Below, piece by piece: positions 1-7,834 of a stretch of 64,000 bases of DNA (position 1 is the first letter of the stretch; each line of letters starts with the position of its first letter). The position numbers were made by a program, and so were the translations under genes. The notes under the pieces were generated by a model that saw nothing but the letters and a program-made list of their open reading frames with translations, had not been told where the DNA came from and searched no databases. The DNA comes from an uncultured Acetatifactor sp. (lineage in GTDB: Bacteria; Bacillota; Clostridia; Lachnospirales; Lachnospiraceae): assembly GCA_910578215.1 (NCBI GenBank), contig CAJTPH010000009.1:23215-87214 (forward strand), in the 5' to 3' direction.

Positions 1-1
1 G

Positions 2-292
2 CTGGACTTTGGCGGAAAGAGGAATGCCGAAGGCTACAAGGTTCTGCACATCACGGTTCCGGAGGATCTGGATTACACGGGAGCCTTTGACGAGATACTG
101 GACAGGTACACCTCCTCTCATGAGCTGATACAGGTAAAGACAACCAATATGGGCAGTCTGTTCAGGCTGACCTACAACCTTGTCCTTTGCTCCGCCGAGG
201 CGGAGAAGGAGCTGATCGACAAGCTTCGCTGCAGAAACGGCAATCTGGAAATCTCCGTTTCGCGCAGGGAGACAACGGTCTGCGAGCTGTAA
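2..292 (+). CDS. DUF4956-type membrane protein, C-terminal part (partial)
   Basis: Open from the window edge to a TAA at 290-292, 96 residues visible. The visible part is a soluble C-terminal domain with a pattern of short beta strands and helices (VLHITVPEDLDY ... FDEILDRYT ... NMGSLFRLTYNLVL ... NLEISVSRRE). I recognise this as the cytoplasmic tail of DUF4956 proteins, which carry several membrane segments at the N-terminus; those would lie outside the window. In Clostridia this family is often found beside VTC-type polyphosphate polymerases and CotH or carbohydrate-binding secreted proteins. The lipoprotein gene that follows 59 bases later fits that arrangement and suggests one operon. The family call is from memory of the tail sequence, so it is moderate; the function of DUF4956 is not known. 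Confidence 0.6.
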   Translation: MDFGGKRNAEGYKVLHITVPEDLDYTGAFDEILDRYTSSHELIQVKTTNMGSLFRLTYNLVLCSAEAEKELIDKLRCRNGNLEISVSRRETTVCEL

Positions 293-351
293 GGGCTTAT
301 CGGATAGAATAAGGCTCTGGGTAAAATAATTCATTGGGAAAGGAAGAAAAT

Positions 352-2496
352 ATGCAGCGGAAAAGGTTATATGAAATATCAAAAAAATGTATCGCGTTTC
401 TCTCTGCGGCATGCCTGACGGCGGCGTCGCTTAGCGGATGCGGAAACGAAAGCGGCGGAGAAGCTCCGAAGGTCTCCGGTAATGTCGAGGAGAATCAGGC
501 GGGCGGTCAGAGCGCGGGAGACAGCGCAGGCACCGGGGAGCAGAACGGCGCGGGAGGAAGCGCAGGCACCGGGGAGCAGAACAGCGCCGGGGACAGCGGG
601 ACGGAGGGTTCCGGGACGGAAGCCGATGGGAACCGGCCCGACGCATCCGTATCAGAGACGGTACAGAACGCCGGGCCGGAAAATGTTCTGGCGGTGGAGG
701 AAATGTTTACCGACAGGGATTTGAAGGGGGATTACAAGGAGTCTGAAGGCGTGGCTATCGCCTTGAGCGGCGGTTCGGCCCGGTGCGATTCAAAGGATGT
801 CAGCATATCTGAAGGGAGCGTCATTATCAAAGCGGAGGGAACCTATATTTTGTCCGGCACGCTGGAAAATGGGCTGATCATAGTGGAGGCGGACGATGCG
901 GCGAAGGTGCAGCTGGTGTTAAAGGGCGTCTCCATATCCAACAGCGATAACGCGGCAATCTATGTCAGGTCGGCGGATAAGGTGTTTGTAACGCTTGCCC
1001 AGGGGACGGTCAACATGCTGGCAAACGGCGGCAGCTATGCCGTACTGGACGACAACAATATCGATGCGGTGATATTTGCGAAGTGCGATCTGACGGTCAA
1101 CGGCACGGGAAGCCTGGAGGTCTCGGCAAAGGCAGGGCACGGCATCGTGTCCAAGGATGACCTGAAAATAATGGACGGGGATCTTACGATAACCGCGGAG
1201 AAGCACGGGCTGTCCGGCAAAAACAGCGTGCGCATTGCAGGGGGAGCCGTCAATATCGTCTCGGGCAAGGACGGCATTCATGCGGACCACGACAGTGAGG
1301 ATAAGGGCTATGTATATATTGCCGGCGGGACCTTTTCCATCGATGCCTCCGGCGACGGCGTCAGTGCCAGCGGGCAGCTGCAGCTGGACGGGGGCAGCTT
1401 TGATATCACCGCAGGAAAGGGAAGCGCCAACAGGAACGTGGCAAAGGATTCCGACGGGTCCGCAGTCAGCGCCAAGGGAATAAAGGCGGCGGGAAATCTG
1501 GTCATAAACAACGGAAGCTATGTGATTGATTCCCAGGATGACGCTCTGCACAGCAACGGTGATCTTACCGTAAACGGCGGGGATTACCGGATTGCCACCG
1601 GAGACGACGGCCTCCACGGGGACGGGACTACGGCCGTGGCAGGGGGAAGGCTGATTATTACCACAAGCTATGAGGGTATCGAGGGTAAGGATGTGGCGAT
1701 ATCCGGAGGCTATATAGACCTCTATGCCTCCGACGACGGCATTAACGCGGCAGGCGGAAAGGATCAGAGCGGTTTCGGGGGTATGCTCGGCGGCTTCGGA
1801 GGGGGCTTTGGAGGAGGTGCCGGTCAGGGCGGCGACTATTCCATACTGATTTCGGGCGGTACGCTCTATGTAAACGCTGACGGTGACGGTCTGGACTCTA
1901 ACGGCACGCTGACGGTGACAGGGGGTACTATTTATATAGACGGACCTGCAAGCAGCGCCGACGGCGCTTTGGATTATGACGGGACGGGCGAGATCACCGG
2001 AGGAACCATAATTGCGCTGGGGGCATCCGGAATGGCGCAGAATTTTACGGAGGCGTCCAATCAGGGTTCCATACTTTTAAATACCGGGAACCAGAAAGCG
2101 GGTACGGCTGTTTCGCTTAAGGATGCGGACGGCAGGGTGCTGTTAAATTATACCTCGAAGAAAGCCTTCGGCTCCGTGGTGGTGAGCTGTCCGGAGCTGA
2201 TTCAGGGAGGCGTCTATACCCTGTCTGTGGGAGACAGCGACACGGAGATCACCATGGACAGCCTGATTTACGGAAACGGCATGGGAGGCTTCGGCGGAGG
2301 CCACGGAGGAATGGGAGGCTTTGGAGGAGGCCGCGGCGACGGCCGGAAGCCGGGCGGCAATATGCCGGGACAGCCCGGGGCGGGCGACGTGCCGGAGCTG
2401 CCGGAGGGAATGCAGCCCGGGGCGGGCGACATGCCGGAGCCTCCGGATGGGATGCCACCCGGAACAGGCGGAGCTCAAAACGATCAATATTTGTGA
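352..2496 (+). CDS. Secreted beta-helix lipoprotein (carbohydrate-binding domain, DUF4353-like)
   Basis: 714 residues from ATG 352, chosen because AAAGGAAG lies 6-13 bases upstream; a TTG at 334 in the same frame has no such site. The N-terminus is a lipoprotein signal (basic MQRKR, hydrophobic core, lipobox LSGC near residue 36). A disordered Ser/Gly/Glu linker with SAGTGEQN-type repeats follows (about 45-95). The body (about 110-640) is a series of short GG-x-x-x-I-x-A turns (AGGTFSIDASGDG, DGGSFDITAGKGS, NGGDYRIATGDDG) typical of a right-handed beta helix, interrupted near 485 by a GGFGGG loop. The C-terminal tail is Gly- then Pro-rich with two copies of QPGAGD-(VM)-PE-(LP)-P. I expect it to sit on the outside of the membrane. 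Proteins of this kind are usually annotated as carbohydrate-binding domain proteins; the ligand is unknown. Confidence 0.7.
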   Translation: MQRKRLYEISKKCIAFLSAACLTAASLSGCGNESGGEAPKVSGNVEENQAGGQSAGDSAGTGEQNGAGGSAGTGEQNSAGDSGTEGSGTEADGNRPDASVSETVQNAGPENVLAVEEMFTDRDLKGDYKESEGVAIALSGGSARCDSKDVSISEGSVIIKAEGTYILSGTLENGLIIVEADDAAKVQLVLKGVSISNSDNAAIYVRSADKVFVTLAQGTVNMLANGGSYAVLDDNNIDAVIFAKCDLTVNGTGSLEVSAKAGHGIVSKDDLKIMDGDLTITAEKHGLSGKNSVRIAGGAVNIVSGKDGIHADHDSEDKGYVYIAGGTFSIDASGDGVSASGQLQLDGGSFDITAGKGSANRNVAKDSDGSAVSAKGIKAAGNLVINNGSYVIDSQDDALHSNGDLTVNGGDYRIATGDDGLHGDGTTAVAGGRLIITTSYEGIEGKDVAISGGYIDLYASDDGINAAGGKDQSGFGGMLGGFGGGFGGGAGQGGDYSILISGGTLYVNADGDGLDSNGTLTVTGGTIYIDGPASSADGALDYDGTGEITGGTIIALGASGMAQNFTEASNQGSILLNTGNQKAGTAVSLKDADGRVLLNYTSKKAFGSVVVSCPELIQGGVYTLSVGDSDTEITMDSLIYGNGMGGFGGGHGGMGGFGGGRGDGRKPGGNMPGQPGAGDVPELPEGMQPGAGDMPEPPDGMPPGTGGAQNDQYL

Positions 2497-2578
2497 CGGA
2501 ACCGTTTACATCGCACGATTTATAATGTATAATTATGATATGTATAAAATATATTGATTTTACTTATATGATCCTCTG

Positions 2579-2587
2579 TGCTATAAT
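2579..2587 (+). promoter_or_regulatory. Extended -10 promoter of purA
   Basis: TG at 2579-2580, one base, then a perfect TATAAT at 2582-2587. No good -35 is present at 16-18 bases, which is usual for extended -10 promoters. Transcription should start near 2594, giving a purA leader of about 165 bases. Confidence 0.6.
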
Positions 2588-2593
2588 GTCCTT

Positions 2594-2750
2594 GACAATT
2601 TACAATGCACAAAGCAGAGCCGCTTCCGGCAGGCGGGAGAGGTAAGGCGGTACTGTCATGCCCACAGGGGCAGGGCGGGAAAGCCCCCGGTATGGGAGCG
2701 GAGAGCGTAAAAAAGTTTGAATGAATGCCCGTTTAAGCGGGCAGGGAGGT
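2594..2750 (+). promoter_or_regulatory. Structured 5' leader of purA, riboswitch-like, class unknown
   Basis: GC-rich leader between the extended -10 and the purA start. By eye it can form CCGCT (2620-2624) with AGCGG (2697-2701), closing a region that holds GGCAG/CTGTC (2628-2632 with about 2653-2657), CCCA (2661-2664) with TGGG (2693-2696), and GGGGC (2667-2671) with GCCCC (2683-2687). A separate hairpin GCCCG/CGGGC (2727-2742, loop TTTAAG) ends directly at the GGGAGGT ribosome site (2744-2750). It does not match the purine, PRPP or ZTP riboswitch consensus as I remember them. The pairings are visible; regulation is inference. Confidence 0.4.
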
Positions 2751-2761
2751 AGGCGTATAGA

Positions 2762-4057
2762 ATGGTCAAGGCAATTGTGGGAGCCAACTGGGGCGACGAG
2801 GGAAAAGGCAAAATTACAGATATGATGGCGCAGGAGGCGGACATTGTGGTGCGCTTTCAGGGAGGAGCCAACGCGGGGCATACCATTGTAAATAATTACG
2901 GCAAGTTTGCGCTGCACACCCTTCCTTCCGGAGTGTTTTACAGCCATGTTACCAGCGTGATCGGCAACGGGGTAGCGTTGAATATCCCCCTGCTTTTTAA
3001 GGAAATTCAGTCCATTGTGGACAGGAATGTGCCAAAGCCCAGGATTCTGGTGTCCGACCGGGCGCAGATCGTAATGCCTTATCACATCCTGTTTGACCAG
3101 TATGAGGAGGAGAGACTGGGGGGCAGGTCCTTCGGCTCCACCAAGTCGGGCATTGCGCCTTTCTATTCGGACAAATATGCCAAGATTGGCTTTCAGGTCA
3201 GCGAGCTGTTTGACGAAGATATTTTACGGGAGAAGGTAAGCCGGGTATGCCAGACGAAAAATATCCTGCTGGAGCATCTGTACCATAAGCCGTTGATCGA
3301 TGAGGGAGATCTTTTGGATACGCTGCATGAATACAGGGATATGGTGGAACCCTATGTGTGCGATGTCTCTGCTTATCTGGACGCTGCGCTTAAGGAAGGG
3401 AAGACCGTTCTTCTGGAGGGACAGCTGGGAACGCTGAAGGACCCTGACCACGGAATTTATCCCATGGTGACGTCCTCCTCCACCCTGGCGGCTTACGGGG
3501 CTGTCGGGGCAGGGCTGCCTCCCTATGAGATCAGGCAGATCGTCACGGTCTGCAAGGCCTATTCCTCGGCGGTGGGCGCGGGCGCCTTTGTGTCCGAGCT
3601 GTCGGGGGACGCGGCGGAGGAGCTGCGGAGACGGGGCGGCGACGGCGGGGAATACGGCGCCACCACCGGGCGTCCCAGGCGTGTGGGCTGGTTTGACTGC
3701 GTTGCCTCCAGATATGGGTGCCGGCTGCAGGGAACCACGGATGTGGCCTTTACCGTTTTGGATGTGCTGGGCTATCTGGACGAGATTTCCGTCTGCGTGG
3801 GCTATGAGATAGACGGGGAGGTCACCACGGATTTCCCCGTGACTGCAAGGCTGGAAAAGGCAAAGCCGGTCTATGAGAAGCTTCCCGGCTGGAAGTGCGG
3901 CATACGGGGCATCAGGAAATACGAGGAGCTTCCGGAAAACTGCAGGAGGTATATCGAGTTTATCGAGGGCAGAATAGGATATCCCATTACCATGATCAGC
4001 AACGGTCCCGGCAGGGAGGATATCATTTACAGGGAGAGCGCGCTGAAAGAGAAGTGA
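2762..4057 (+). CDS. purA: Adenylosuccinate synthetase
   Basis: 431 residues, full length for the family. It joins IMP and aspartate using GTP to give adenylosuccinate, the first committed step from IMP to AMP, in the cytoplasm as a dimer. The N-terminal GANWGDEGKGK P-loop has the catalytic Asp and Lys, QGGANAGHT follows, and the C-terminal GATTGRPRRVGWFD and SNGPGR motifs are present. The loop that reads GTTGRGIGP in E. coli reads FGSTKSGIAP here; this variant looks typical of the Lachnospiraceae branch. The catalytic Asp is kept, which argues against the PurZ relative. ATG 2762 follows GGGAGGT by 11 bases. The long structured leader suggests its own control. The LysR gene follows 31 bases later on the same strand. 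Confidence 0.95.
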   Translation: MVKAIVGANWGDEGKGKITDMMAQEADIVVRFQGGANAGHTIVNNYGKFALHTLPSGVFYSHVTSVIGNGVALNIPLLFKEIQSIVDRNVPKPRILVSDRAQIVMPYHILFDQYEEERLGGRSFGSTKSGIAPFYSDKYAKIGFQVSELFDEDILREKVSRVCQTKNILLEHLYHKPLIDEGDLLDTLHEYRDMVEPYVCDVSAYLDAALKEGKTVLLEGQLGTLKDPDHGIYPMVTSSSTLAAYGAVGAGLPPYEIRQIVTVCKAYSSAVGAGAFVSELSGDAAEELRRRGGDGGEYGATTGRPRRVGWFDCVASRYGCRLQGTTDVAFTVLDVLGYLDEISVCVGYEIDGEVTTDFPVTARLEKAKPVYEKLPGWKCGIRGIRKYEELPENCRRYIEFIEGRIGYPITMISNGPGREDIIYRESALKEK

Positions 4058-4088
4058 CGCGGCGGCCGCCGCGGGAGTGTATAAATCC

Positions 4089-4982
4089 ATGTTGGCAAAT
4101 CTGGAGTATTTTAAGGTTTTTTATTATGTGGCAAAGCACGGGAGCGTAACAAGGGCGGCCGGCGAGCTTTCCATTTCCCAGCCGGCGGCAAGCCAGTCCC
4201 TGAGACAGCTTGAGAAAAGCCTGGGCGTGCCGCTGTTTATGCGTGCCTCAAGGGGAGTGAGGCTGACGGGAGAGGGACGGCTTTTGTATTCTTATGTGGA
4301 AAAGGGCTATGAGCAGATAGAGCAGGGAGTGGAAAAGGTGCGCAGAATGCGGAACCTGGAGCTGGGTGAGATTCATATCGGCGCCAGCGACATGACGCTA
4401 CGCTTTTATCTGCTGCCCTTTCTGGAGATATTCCATGACCGGTATCCCGATATCAAGGTGACCGTCACCAATGCACCCACGCCGGAGACTCTTGAGCTGC
4501 TGGAGGAGGGAAAAATAGATTTCGGCGTGGTCAGCACGCCGTTTGACGCCGCACCCGATATAGCCGTTCTGCCGGTCAGGGAGATAGAGGATGTCTTTGT
4601 GGCGGGAAGAAGGTTTATCTCCTACAAGAACAAAATGCTGGATTTTCAGGAGCTGGAACGGCTGCCCATGATTTTTCTGGAAAATAACACCAGCACCAGA
4701 AGGTATATGGACAAGTATCTGGCGGAAAACGGCGTGGAGCCGCAGCCGGAATTTGAGCTTGCCACAAGCGATATGATCGTACAGTTTGCCCTGCGCAGCC
4801 TTGGAGTGGGCTGCGTGGTGAGGGACTTTGCCGCAGAGGCTCTGGAATCGGGGCGGCTGTTTGAGCTGCGGTTTAATAAAATGATACCAAAGAGAAGCTT
4901 TTGTGTGGTGACAAGCGGCAGGCAGCCGCTTTCTGTGGCTGCGGAAAGGCTTTTGGAGATTTTGAGAGTTGAGTGCGTATGA
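4089..4982 (+). CDS. LysR-family transcriptional regulator
   Basis: 297 residues. The N-terminal winged helix-turn-helix (about residues 1-62) has the family pattern: LEYFKVFYYVAKHGSVTRAAGELSISQPAASQSLRQLEKSLGVPLF, shown here by its key parts SVTRAA, QPAASQ and LEKSLG. A linker helix and a periplasmic-binding-type effector domain (about 90-295) follow, with EIHIGAS and the GKIDFGVVSTP strand. ATG 4089 was chosen since GGGAG lies 11 bases upstream; a GTG at 4077 would overlap that site. Members act as tetramers that bind near divergent promoters and sense a small molecule. Here it lies between purA and a HAD phosphatase in the same direction, so its target is not clear from position. The effector is unknown. 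Confidence 0.9.
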   Translation: MLANLEYFKVFYYVAKHGSVTRAAGELSISQPAASQSLRQLEKSLGVPLFMRASRGVRLTGEGRLLYSYVEKGYEQIEQGVEKVRRMRNLELGEIHIGASDMTLRFYLLPFLEIFHDRYPDIKVTVTNAPTPETLELLEEGKIDFGVVSTPFDAAPDIAVLPVREIEDVFVAGRRFISYKNKMLDFQELERLPMIFLENNTSTRRYMDKYLAENGVEPQPEFELATSDMIVQFALRSLGVGCVVRDFAAEALESGRLFELRFNKMIPKRSFCVVTSGRQPLSVAAERLLEILRVECV

Positions 4983-5010
4983 CGCGGAGCCGGAAGGGCG
5001 AGGAGGACGG

Positions 5011-5613
5011 ATGATTCGGAATGTAATTTTTGATATCGGAAATGTGCTTACGGATTTCAGGTGGAATGAATTTCTGCAGGACAAGGGCTTTGACGAGGCA
5101 ATGATACAGCGCATCGCAAAGGCGTCCGTATTGAGCCCCTTCTGGGCGGAATTTGACAGGGGGGAGTGGGATACGGATAAGCTGCTTAGGGAGTTTGCGA
5201 AGCTTGATCCCGAAATCGAGGACGAGCTGTACAGGGCGTTTGGCGATATACGGGAGATGGTGACAAAGAGGGATTATGCGATTCCCTGGATCAAAGAGCT
5301 TAAGAGTAAGGGCTACGGGGTGTATTACCTGTCGAATTATTCGTACAAGGCATATGTGGACTGCATTGACGCGCTGGACTTTATTCCCTTTATGGACGGC
5401 GGTATTCTGTCCTTTCAGGACAGGGTGATAAAGCCGGATGCGGAGATCTACAGGCTGCTGCTGTCCAGATACGGCTTAAAGGCGGAGGAATGCGTGTTCC
5501 TGGACGACACGCCGGCAAATGTGGAAGCCGCAAAGAAGCTGGGATTTGCCGGGATCGTGTTCGGAACAAGGGAGCAGGCGCAGGAGGAGCTGCGGGCGCT
5601 GGGGGTATGTTAG
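5011..5613 (+). CDS. HAD-superfamily phosphatase (YihX-like, subfamily IA)
   Basis: 200 residues from ATG 5011, four bases after GAGGAGG; a TTG at 4969 that overlaps the LysR gene is not needed. Motif I is VIFDIGNVLTDF, where the second Asp of the usual DxDxT is Gly, as in YihX and the phosphatase half of epoxide hydrolases. Motif II is YLSNYS, motif III the Lys of RVIKPDAEIY, motif IV VFLDDTPANVEAA. The family removes phosphate from sugar phosphates or nucleotides in the cytoplasm. It lies 28 bases after the LysR gene and probably shares its transcript. The stop is one base from the end of a convergent gene. Confidence 0.88.
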   Translation: MIRNVIFDIGNVLTDFRWNEFLQDKGFDEAMIQRIAKASVLSPFWAEFDRGEWDTDKLLREFAKLDPEIEDELYRAFGDIREMVTKRDYAIPWIKELKSKGYGVYYLSNYSYKAYVDCIDALDFIPFMDGGILSFQDRVIKPDAEIYRLLLSRYGLKAEECVFLDDTPANVEAAKKLGFAGIVFGTREQAQEELRALGVC

Positions 5614-5614
5614 A

Positions 5615-5926
5615 CTAAGGGCGGTCCCCGTTATGGGACGGGCTGCCGGGCGCCGCGTCAGAGGAAGCTTCCGTATCCGGGTCGGCGACGGTATGCCTTC
5701 CGGTCAGCTTCCCGTACATCCAGGTGTAAATCCAGATGAGCAGCGGGACGGCTACGGTTGCGAAAAGGCACGCCCGGAACCACCTTCCCGACGAGGAGGT
5801 GTCCACGATGGCGATGACCAGTGTTGCTATGTACAGCAGGGCAAGCAGCGCGACGCCGATCAGTGCCGCCAGCCGCCTGGAGGTCATTTTCTTGGAGGAT
5901 TTGCCGGGTTCGGGAGTCTTTTTCAT
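5615..5926 (-). CDS. Small two-helix membrane protein, unknown function
   Basis: 103 residues, minus strand. A basic N-terminus (KKTPEPGKSSKKMTSRR) is followed by two hydrophobic segments (about residues 21-42, LAALIGVALLALLYIATLVIAIV, named here by its ends LAAL and AIV; and about 50-68, ACLFATVAVPLLIWIYTWM) and a polar tail rich in Asp and Ser. The start ATG (5924-5926) has AAGGA seven bases upstream on its strand. Positive charge at the N-terminus suggests both ends lie in the cytoplasm. Its stop nearly touches that of the HAD gene. I know no function. Support comes from coding shape, start signal and the lack of any gene on the other strand. Confidence 0.7.
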   Translation of the reverse strand: MKKTPEPGKSSKKMTSRRLAALIGVALLALLYIATLVIAIVDTSSSGRWFRACLFATVAVPLLIWIYTWMYGKLTGRHTVADPDTEASSDAAPGSPSHNGDRP

Positions 5927-6031
5927 ATTGTTTTCCTTTTCAAGTAGTTTCGAGTGATTTTTGAGTAGCTTTCAGGCATCAAGGATGCTTTTTTATATCA
6001 TAGCATCTTCTTCTTTTTTTGGCAAGCAAAA

Positions 6032-6072
6032 GAGGGCACCCCAAGACCGGCTCCGGTCTGTGGGATGCCCTC
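6032..6072 (-). terminator. Strong stem-loop, T-tract on the minus strand
   Basis: GAGGGCA (6032-6038) pairs with TGCCCTC (6066-6072), then CCCA with TGGG and AGACCG with CGGTCT around a four-base loop. Read on the minus strand it is followed by TTTTGCTT, as in an intrinsic terminator; on the plus strand A residues follow. No minus-strand gene lies upstream of it, so it may be an attenuator in the leader of the small membrane gene ending at 5615, or end a small RNA. Confidence 0.5.
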
Positions 6073-6206
6073 AAAAAAGGGGAGGATAAGTATTATTTTC
6101 CTCTTTTGTATGATTCATTTATCAAAGGAGGGGGTTCCTTGACAATAGATAGTCTGACCGCAATTTCAGGATTTATTCAATGAAAACCGATTATTTAAAA
6201 AAAATA

Positions 6207-6235
6207 TTGTCTTGGCAGATAATTTGTTATATACT
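6207..6235 (+). promoter_or_regulatory. Promoter of the SEC-C gene
   Basis: TTGTCT (6207-6212), 17 bases, TATACT (6230-6235). It lies about 125 bases before the start at 6362. The rest of this 435-base gap (5927-6361) holds the stem-loop at 6032 and the A-rich repeat at 6290; I see nothing else in it. Confidence 0.5.
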
Positions 6236-6289
6236 AAAGCCAGAATTTAGATTGGGAAAAAACGGGTATAAGGTACAGGCAGAAAATTC

Positions 6290-6333
6290 AGTAAGAACTA
6301 AGTAAGAATTAAGTAAAAAACTAAGTAAAAAAA
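6290..6333 (+). repeat. Short tandem repeat in the 5' leader of the SEC-C gene
   Basis: Four imperfect copies of (A)ACTAAGTAAGA/A, for example AGTAAGAACTAAGTAAGAAT, with a period of 10-12 bases. It sits between the promoter and the ribosome site, in the untranslated leader, which is otherwise A-rich. Confidence 0.6.
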
Positions 6334-6361
6334 CTATGTTAAGAAAAGGTGGTATACTACA

Positions 6362-6865
6362 ATGGCATTGTTGGAAAAGTGGCGGCAGGCGGCATATGAC
6401 GAATCGCTGGGACAGGATGTGCTTCAGAAGCTTTGGGGCGCGTATTTTCAGGAGGAAAAGAATATTTACGCACAGCTTTTGAAGAATCCCGACGAGGTGG
6501 TAAGGGGAACGGTGAAAGAGCTTGCGGAAAAGTATGGTGTCACCGTCATGACCATGACGGGTTTTCTTGACGGCATCAATGACAGCCTGCTTGAGAAGAA
6601 TCCTATTGAGGAAATGGAGGAGGATACGGTAGTAAACCTCGGCTTTGAAAAGGAGCTGCTCTATAAGAACATGGTTGCGGCGGAAGCCGACTGGCTTTAC
6701 GAGCTTGAGGAATGGAACGATATCTTTGATGAGGAAACCAAAAAGGCTCTGTATAAGGAGCAGAAATCTTCAACTACAATTGTGAAGGATGCAAAGATAT
6801 ATCCCAATGACCCCTGCCCCTGCGGAAGCGGTAAAAAGTACAAGAAATGCTGCGGCAGAAAATAA
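6362..6865 (+). CDS. SEC-C zinc-motif protein
   Basis: 167 residues. The C-terminus is a textbook SEC-C motif (residues about 150-165, PCPCGSGKKYKKCCGR), the small zinc-binding module first known at the end of SecA, where it binds SecB and ribosomes. The rest is mostly helical and acidic (LEKWRQAAYDESL, NPIEEMEEDTVVNLGFEKELLYKNMV) and I cannot link it to a described domain. The start at 6362 follows AGGTGG by 11 bases. It is a single-gene unit: its own promoter upstream and a clear terminator downstream. A cytoplasmic role in protein handling is likely but not shown. Confidence 0.82.
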   Translation: MALLEKWRQAAYDESLGQDVLQKLWGAYFQEEKNIYAQLLKNPDEVVRGTVKELAEKYGVTVMTMTGFLDGINDSLLEKNPIEEMEEDTVVNLGFEKELLYKNMVAAEADWLYELEEWNDIFDEETKKALYKEQKSSTTIVKDAKIYPNDPCPCGSGKKYKKCCGRK

Positions 6866-6879
6866 CGGAATCAAAAAGG

Positions 6880-6908
6880 GAACTCTTTTGCATAAGGGTT
6901 CTTTTTTT
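6880..6908 (+). terminator. Intrinsic terminator after the SEC-C gene
   Basis: GAACTCTT (6880-6887) pairs with AAGGGTTC (6894-6901) around a six-base loop, followed by seven T. Confidence 0.85.
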
Positions 6909-6973
6909 AAATATTCCTTGTAAAACAGGAAAGTAAACAATTTTGCGACATGTGCGGCCAAGGAGAAATAATT

Positions 6974-7834
6974 ATGAGAAAAATTTTAAAACAGATGAAA
7001 TGGGACGTAATACTGACTTCACTTTTGTATGTGGTGCTTGGAATCACAATACTTGTAATGCCATACATTATGTTTAAGACCCTGGGCTACCTGATCGGCG
7101 CGTTCCTGATCGTCGGCGGCGCGGTGTCCATGATCGGCTATCTGCTCCGGGACGCTCACCAGAATTATTACCGCAATGATTTTGTGTACGGACTGGTGGA
7201 AATTACCATAGGTATTATTGTTCTATATAAGATTGAAAATATCAGGGATCTGATACCGGTTATTCTGGGCATATTGGTGGTGACCAGCGGCTGCAGGAAG
7301 CTGCAGGACGTCATAGACATGAAGCGGATGGAGTACGGGAACTGGATTGCCATGCTGGTGCTTGCGGCGGCGAACGTCATATTCGGCGTGGTGCTCATCC
7401 TGGACCCCACGGAGGCTCAGATCGTTTTGGAGAGGCTCATCGGCGCGGGACTCATCATAAGCGGCGCCACCGACTGTGTCATCGCCTGTTACTTTGCGGG
7501 AAAGATCAAAAAATATCTGGATCAGCTCGAGGCGGTGGACAGCACCTGCGTGGAGATAACCAAGGCCGAGGAGAAGGCGGTTAAGAAGCAGAAGGCTGAC
7601 AAAAAGGATGTGCTGCTGCCCGAAGCGGTGCATACAAATACTCTGCAGCCGGAGGCAGACCGGGCGGAGGATGTCAGGGAGGAGGCGGTTCAGCCCCAGG
7701 AGCCTCTGGCGGAAGCCCTCCGGGAGGAAGCGGAGGAAATGCAGGACAGGGCGGATGCGGATGTAAAGGACAGCGCCGAAGACGAAGGAGCCGAACGAGA
7801 AGCTAAAGGAGAGGGCAAGGGAGAAGAACAGTGA
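6974..7834 (+). CDS. HdeD/DUF308-family membrane protein with acidic tail
   Basis: 286 residues. Six hydrophobic segments in the first 180 residues (for example ILTSLLYVVLGITILVMP and NWIAMLVLAAANVIFGVVL, named by their ends) in the paired pattern of the DUF308 repeat found in HdeD, an acid-resistance membrane protein of E. coli. After about residue 190 comes a roughly 95-residue cytoplasmic tail, first Lys-rich and then very acidic (EEAVQPQEP, EEAEEMQDRADADVKDSAEDEG). ATG 6974 has GGAG nine bases upstream and is preferred to ATG 6950. The stop overlaps the GTG start of the CBS gene by four bases, so the two are made together. The actual role in Gram-positive bacteria is unknown. Confidence 0.75.
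   Translation: MRKILKQMKWDVILTSLLYVVLGITILVMPYIMFKTLGYLIGAFLIVGGAVSMIGYLLRDAHQNYYRNDFVYGLVEITIGIIVLYKIENIRDLIPVILGILVVTSGCRKLQDVIDMKRMEYGNWIAMLVLAAANVIFGVVLILDPTEAQIVLERLIGAGLIISGATDCVIACYFAGKIKKYLDQLEAVDSTCVEITKAEEKAVKKQKADKKDVLLPEAVHTNTLQPEADRAEDVREEAVQPQEPLAEALREEAEEMQDRADADVKDSAEDEGAEREAKGEGKGEEQ

Noticed and set aside
919..1617. Long open frame on the minus strand inside the beta-helix lipoprotein gene
   Set aside because: It is opposite a clear exported protein with good start and repeats; no ribosome site, no recognisable product. A shadow frame from high GC third positions.
2594..2750. ZTP or purine riboswitch before purA
   Set aside because: A GGCGGGAAAGCC stretch looked like part of the ZTP element, but the other conserved blocks of that class are absent; the purine class core is absent too. 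Left as unassigned structured leader.
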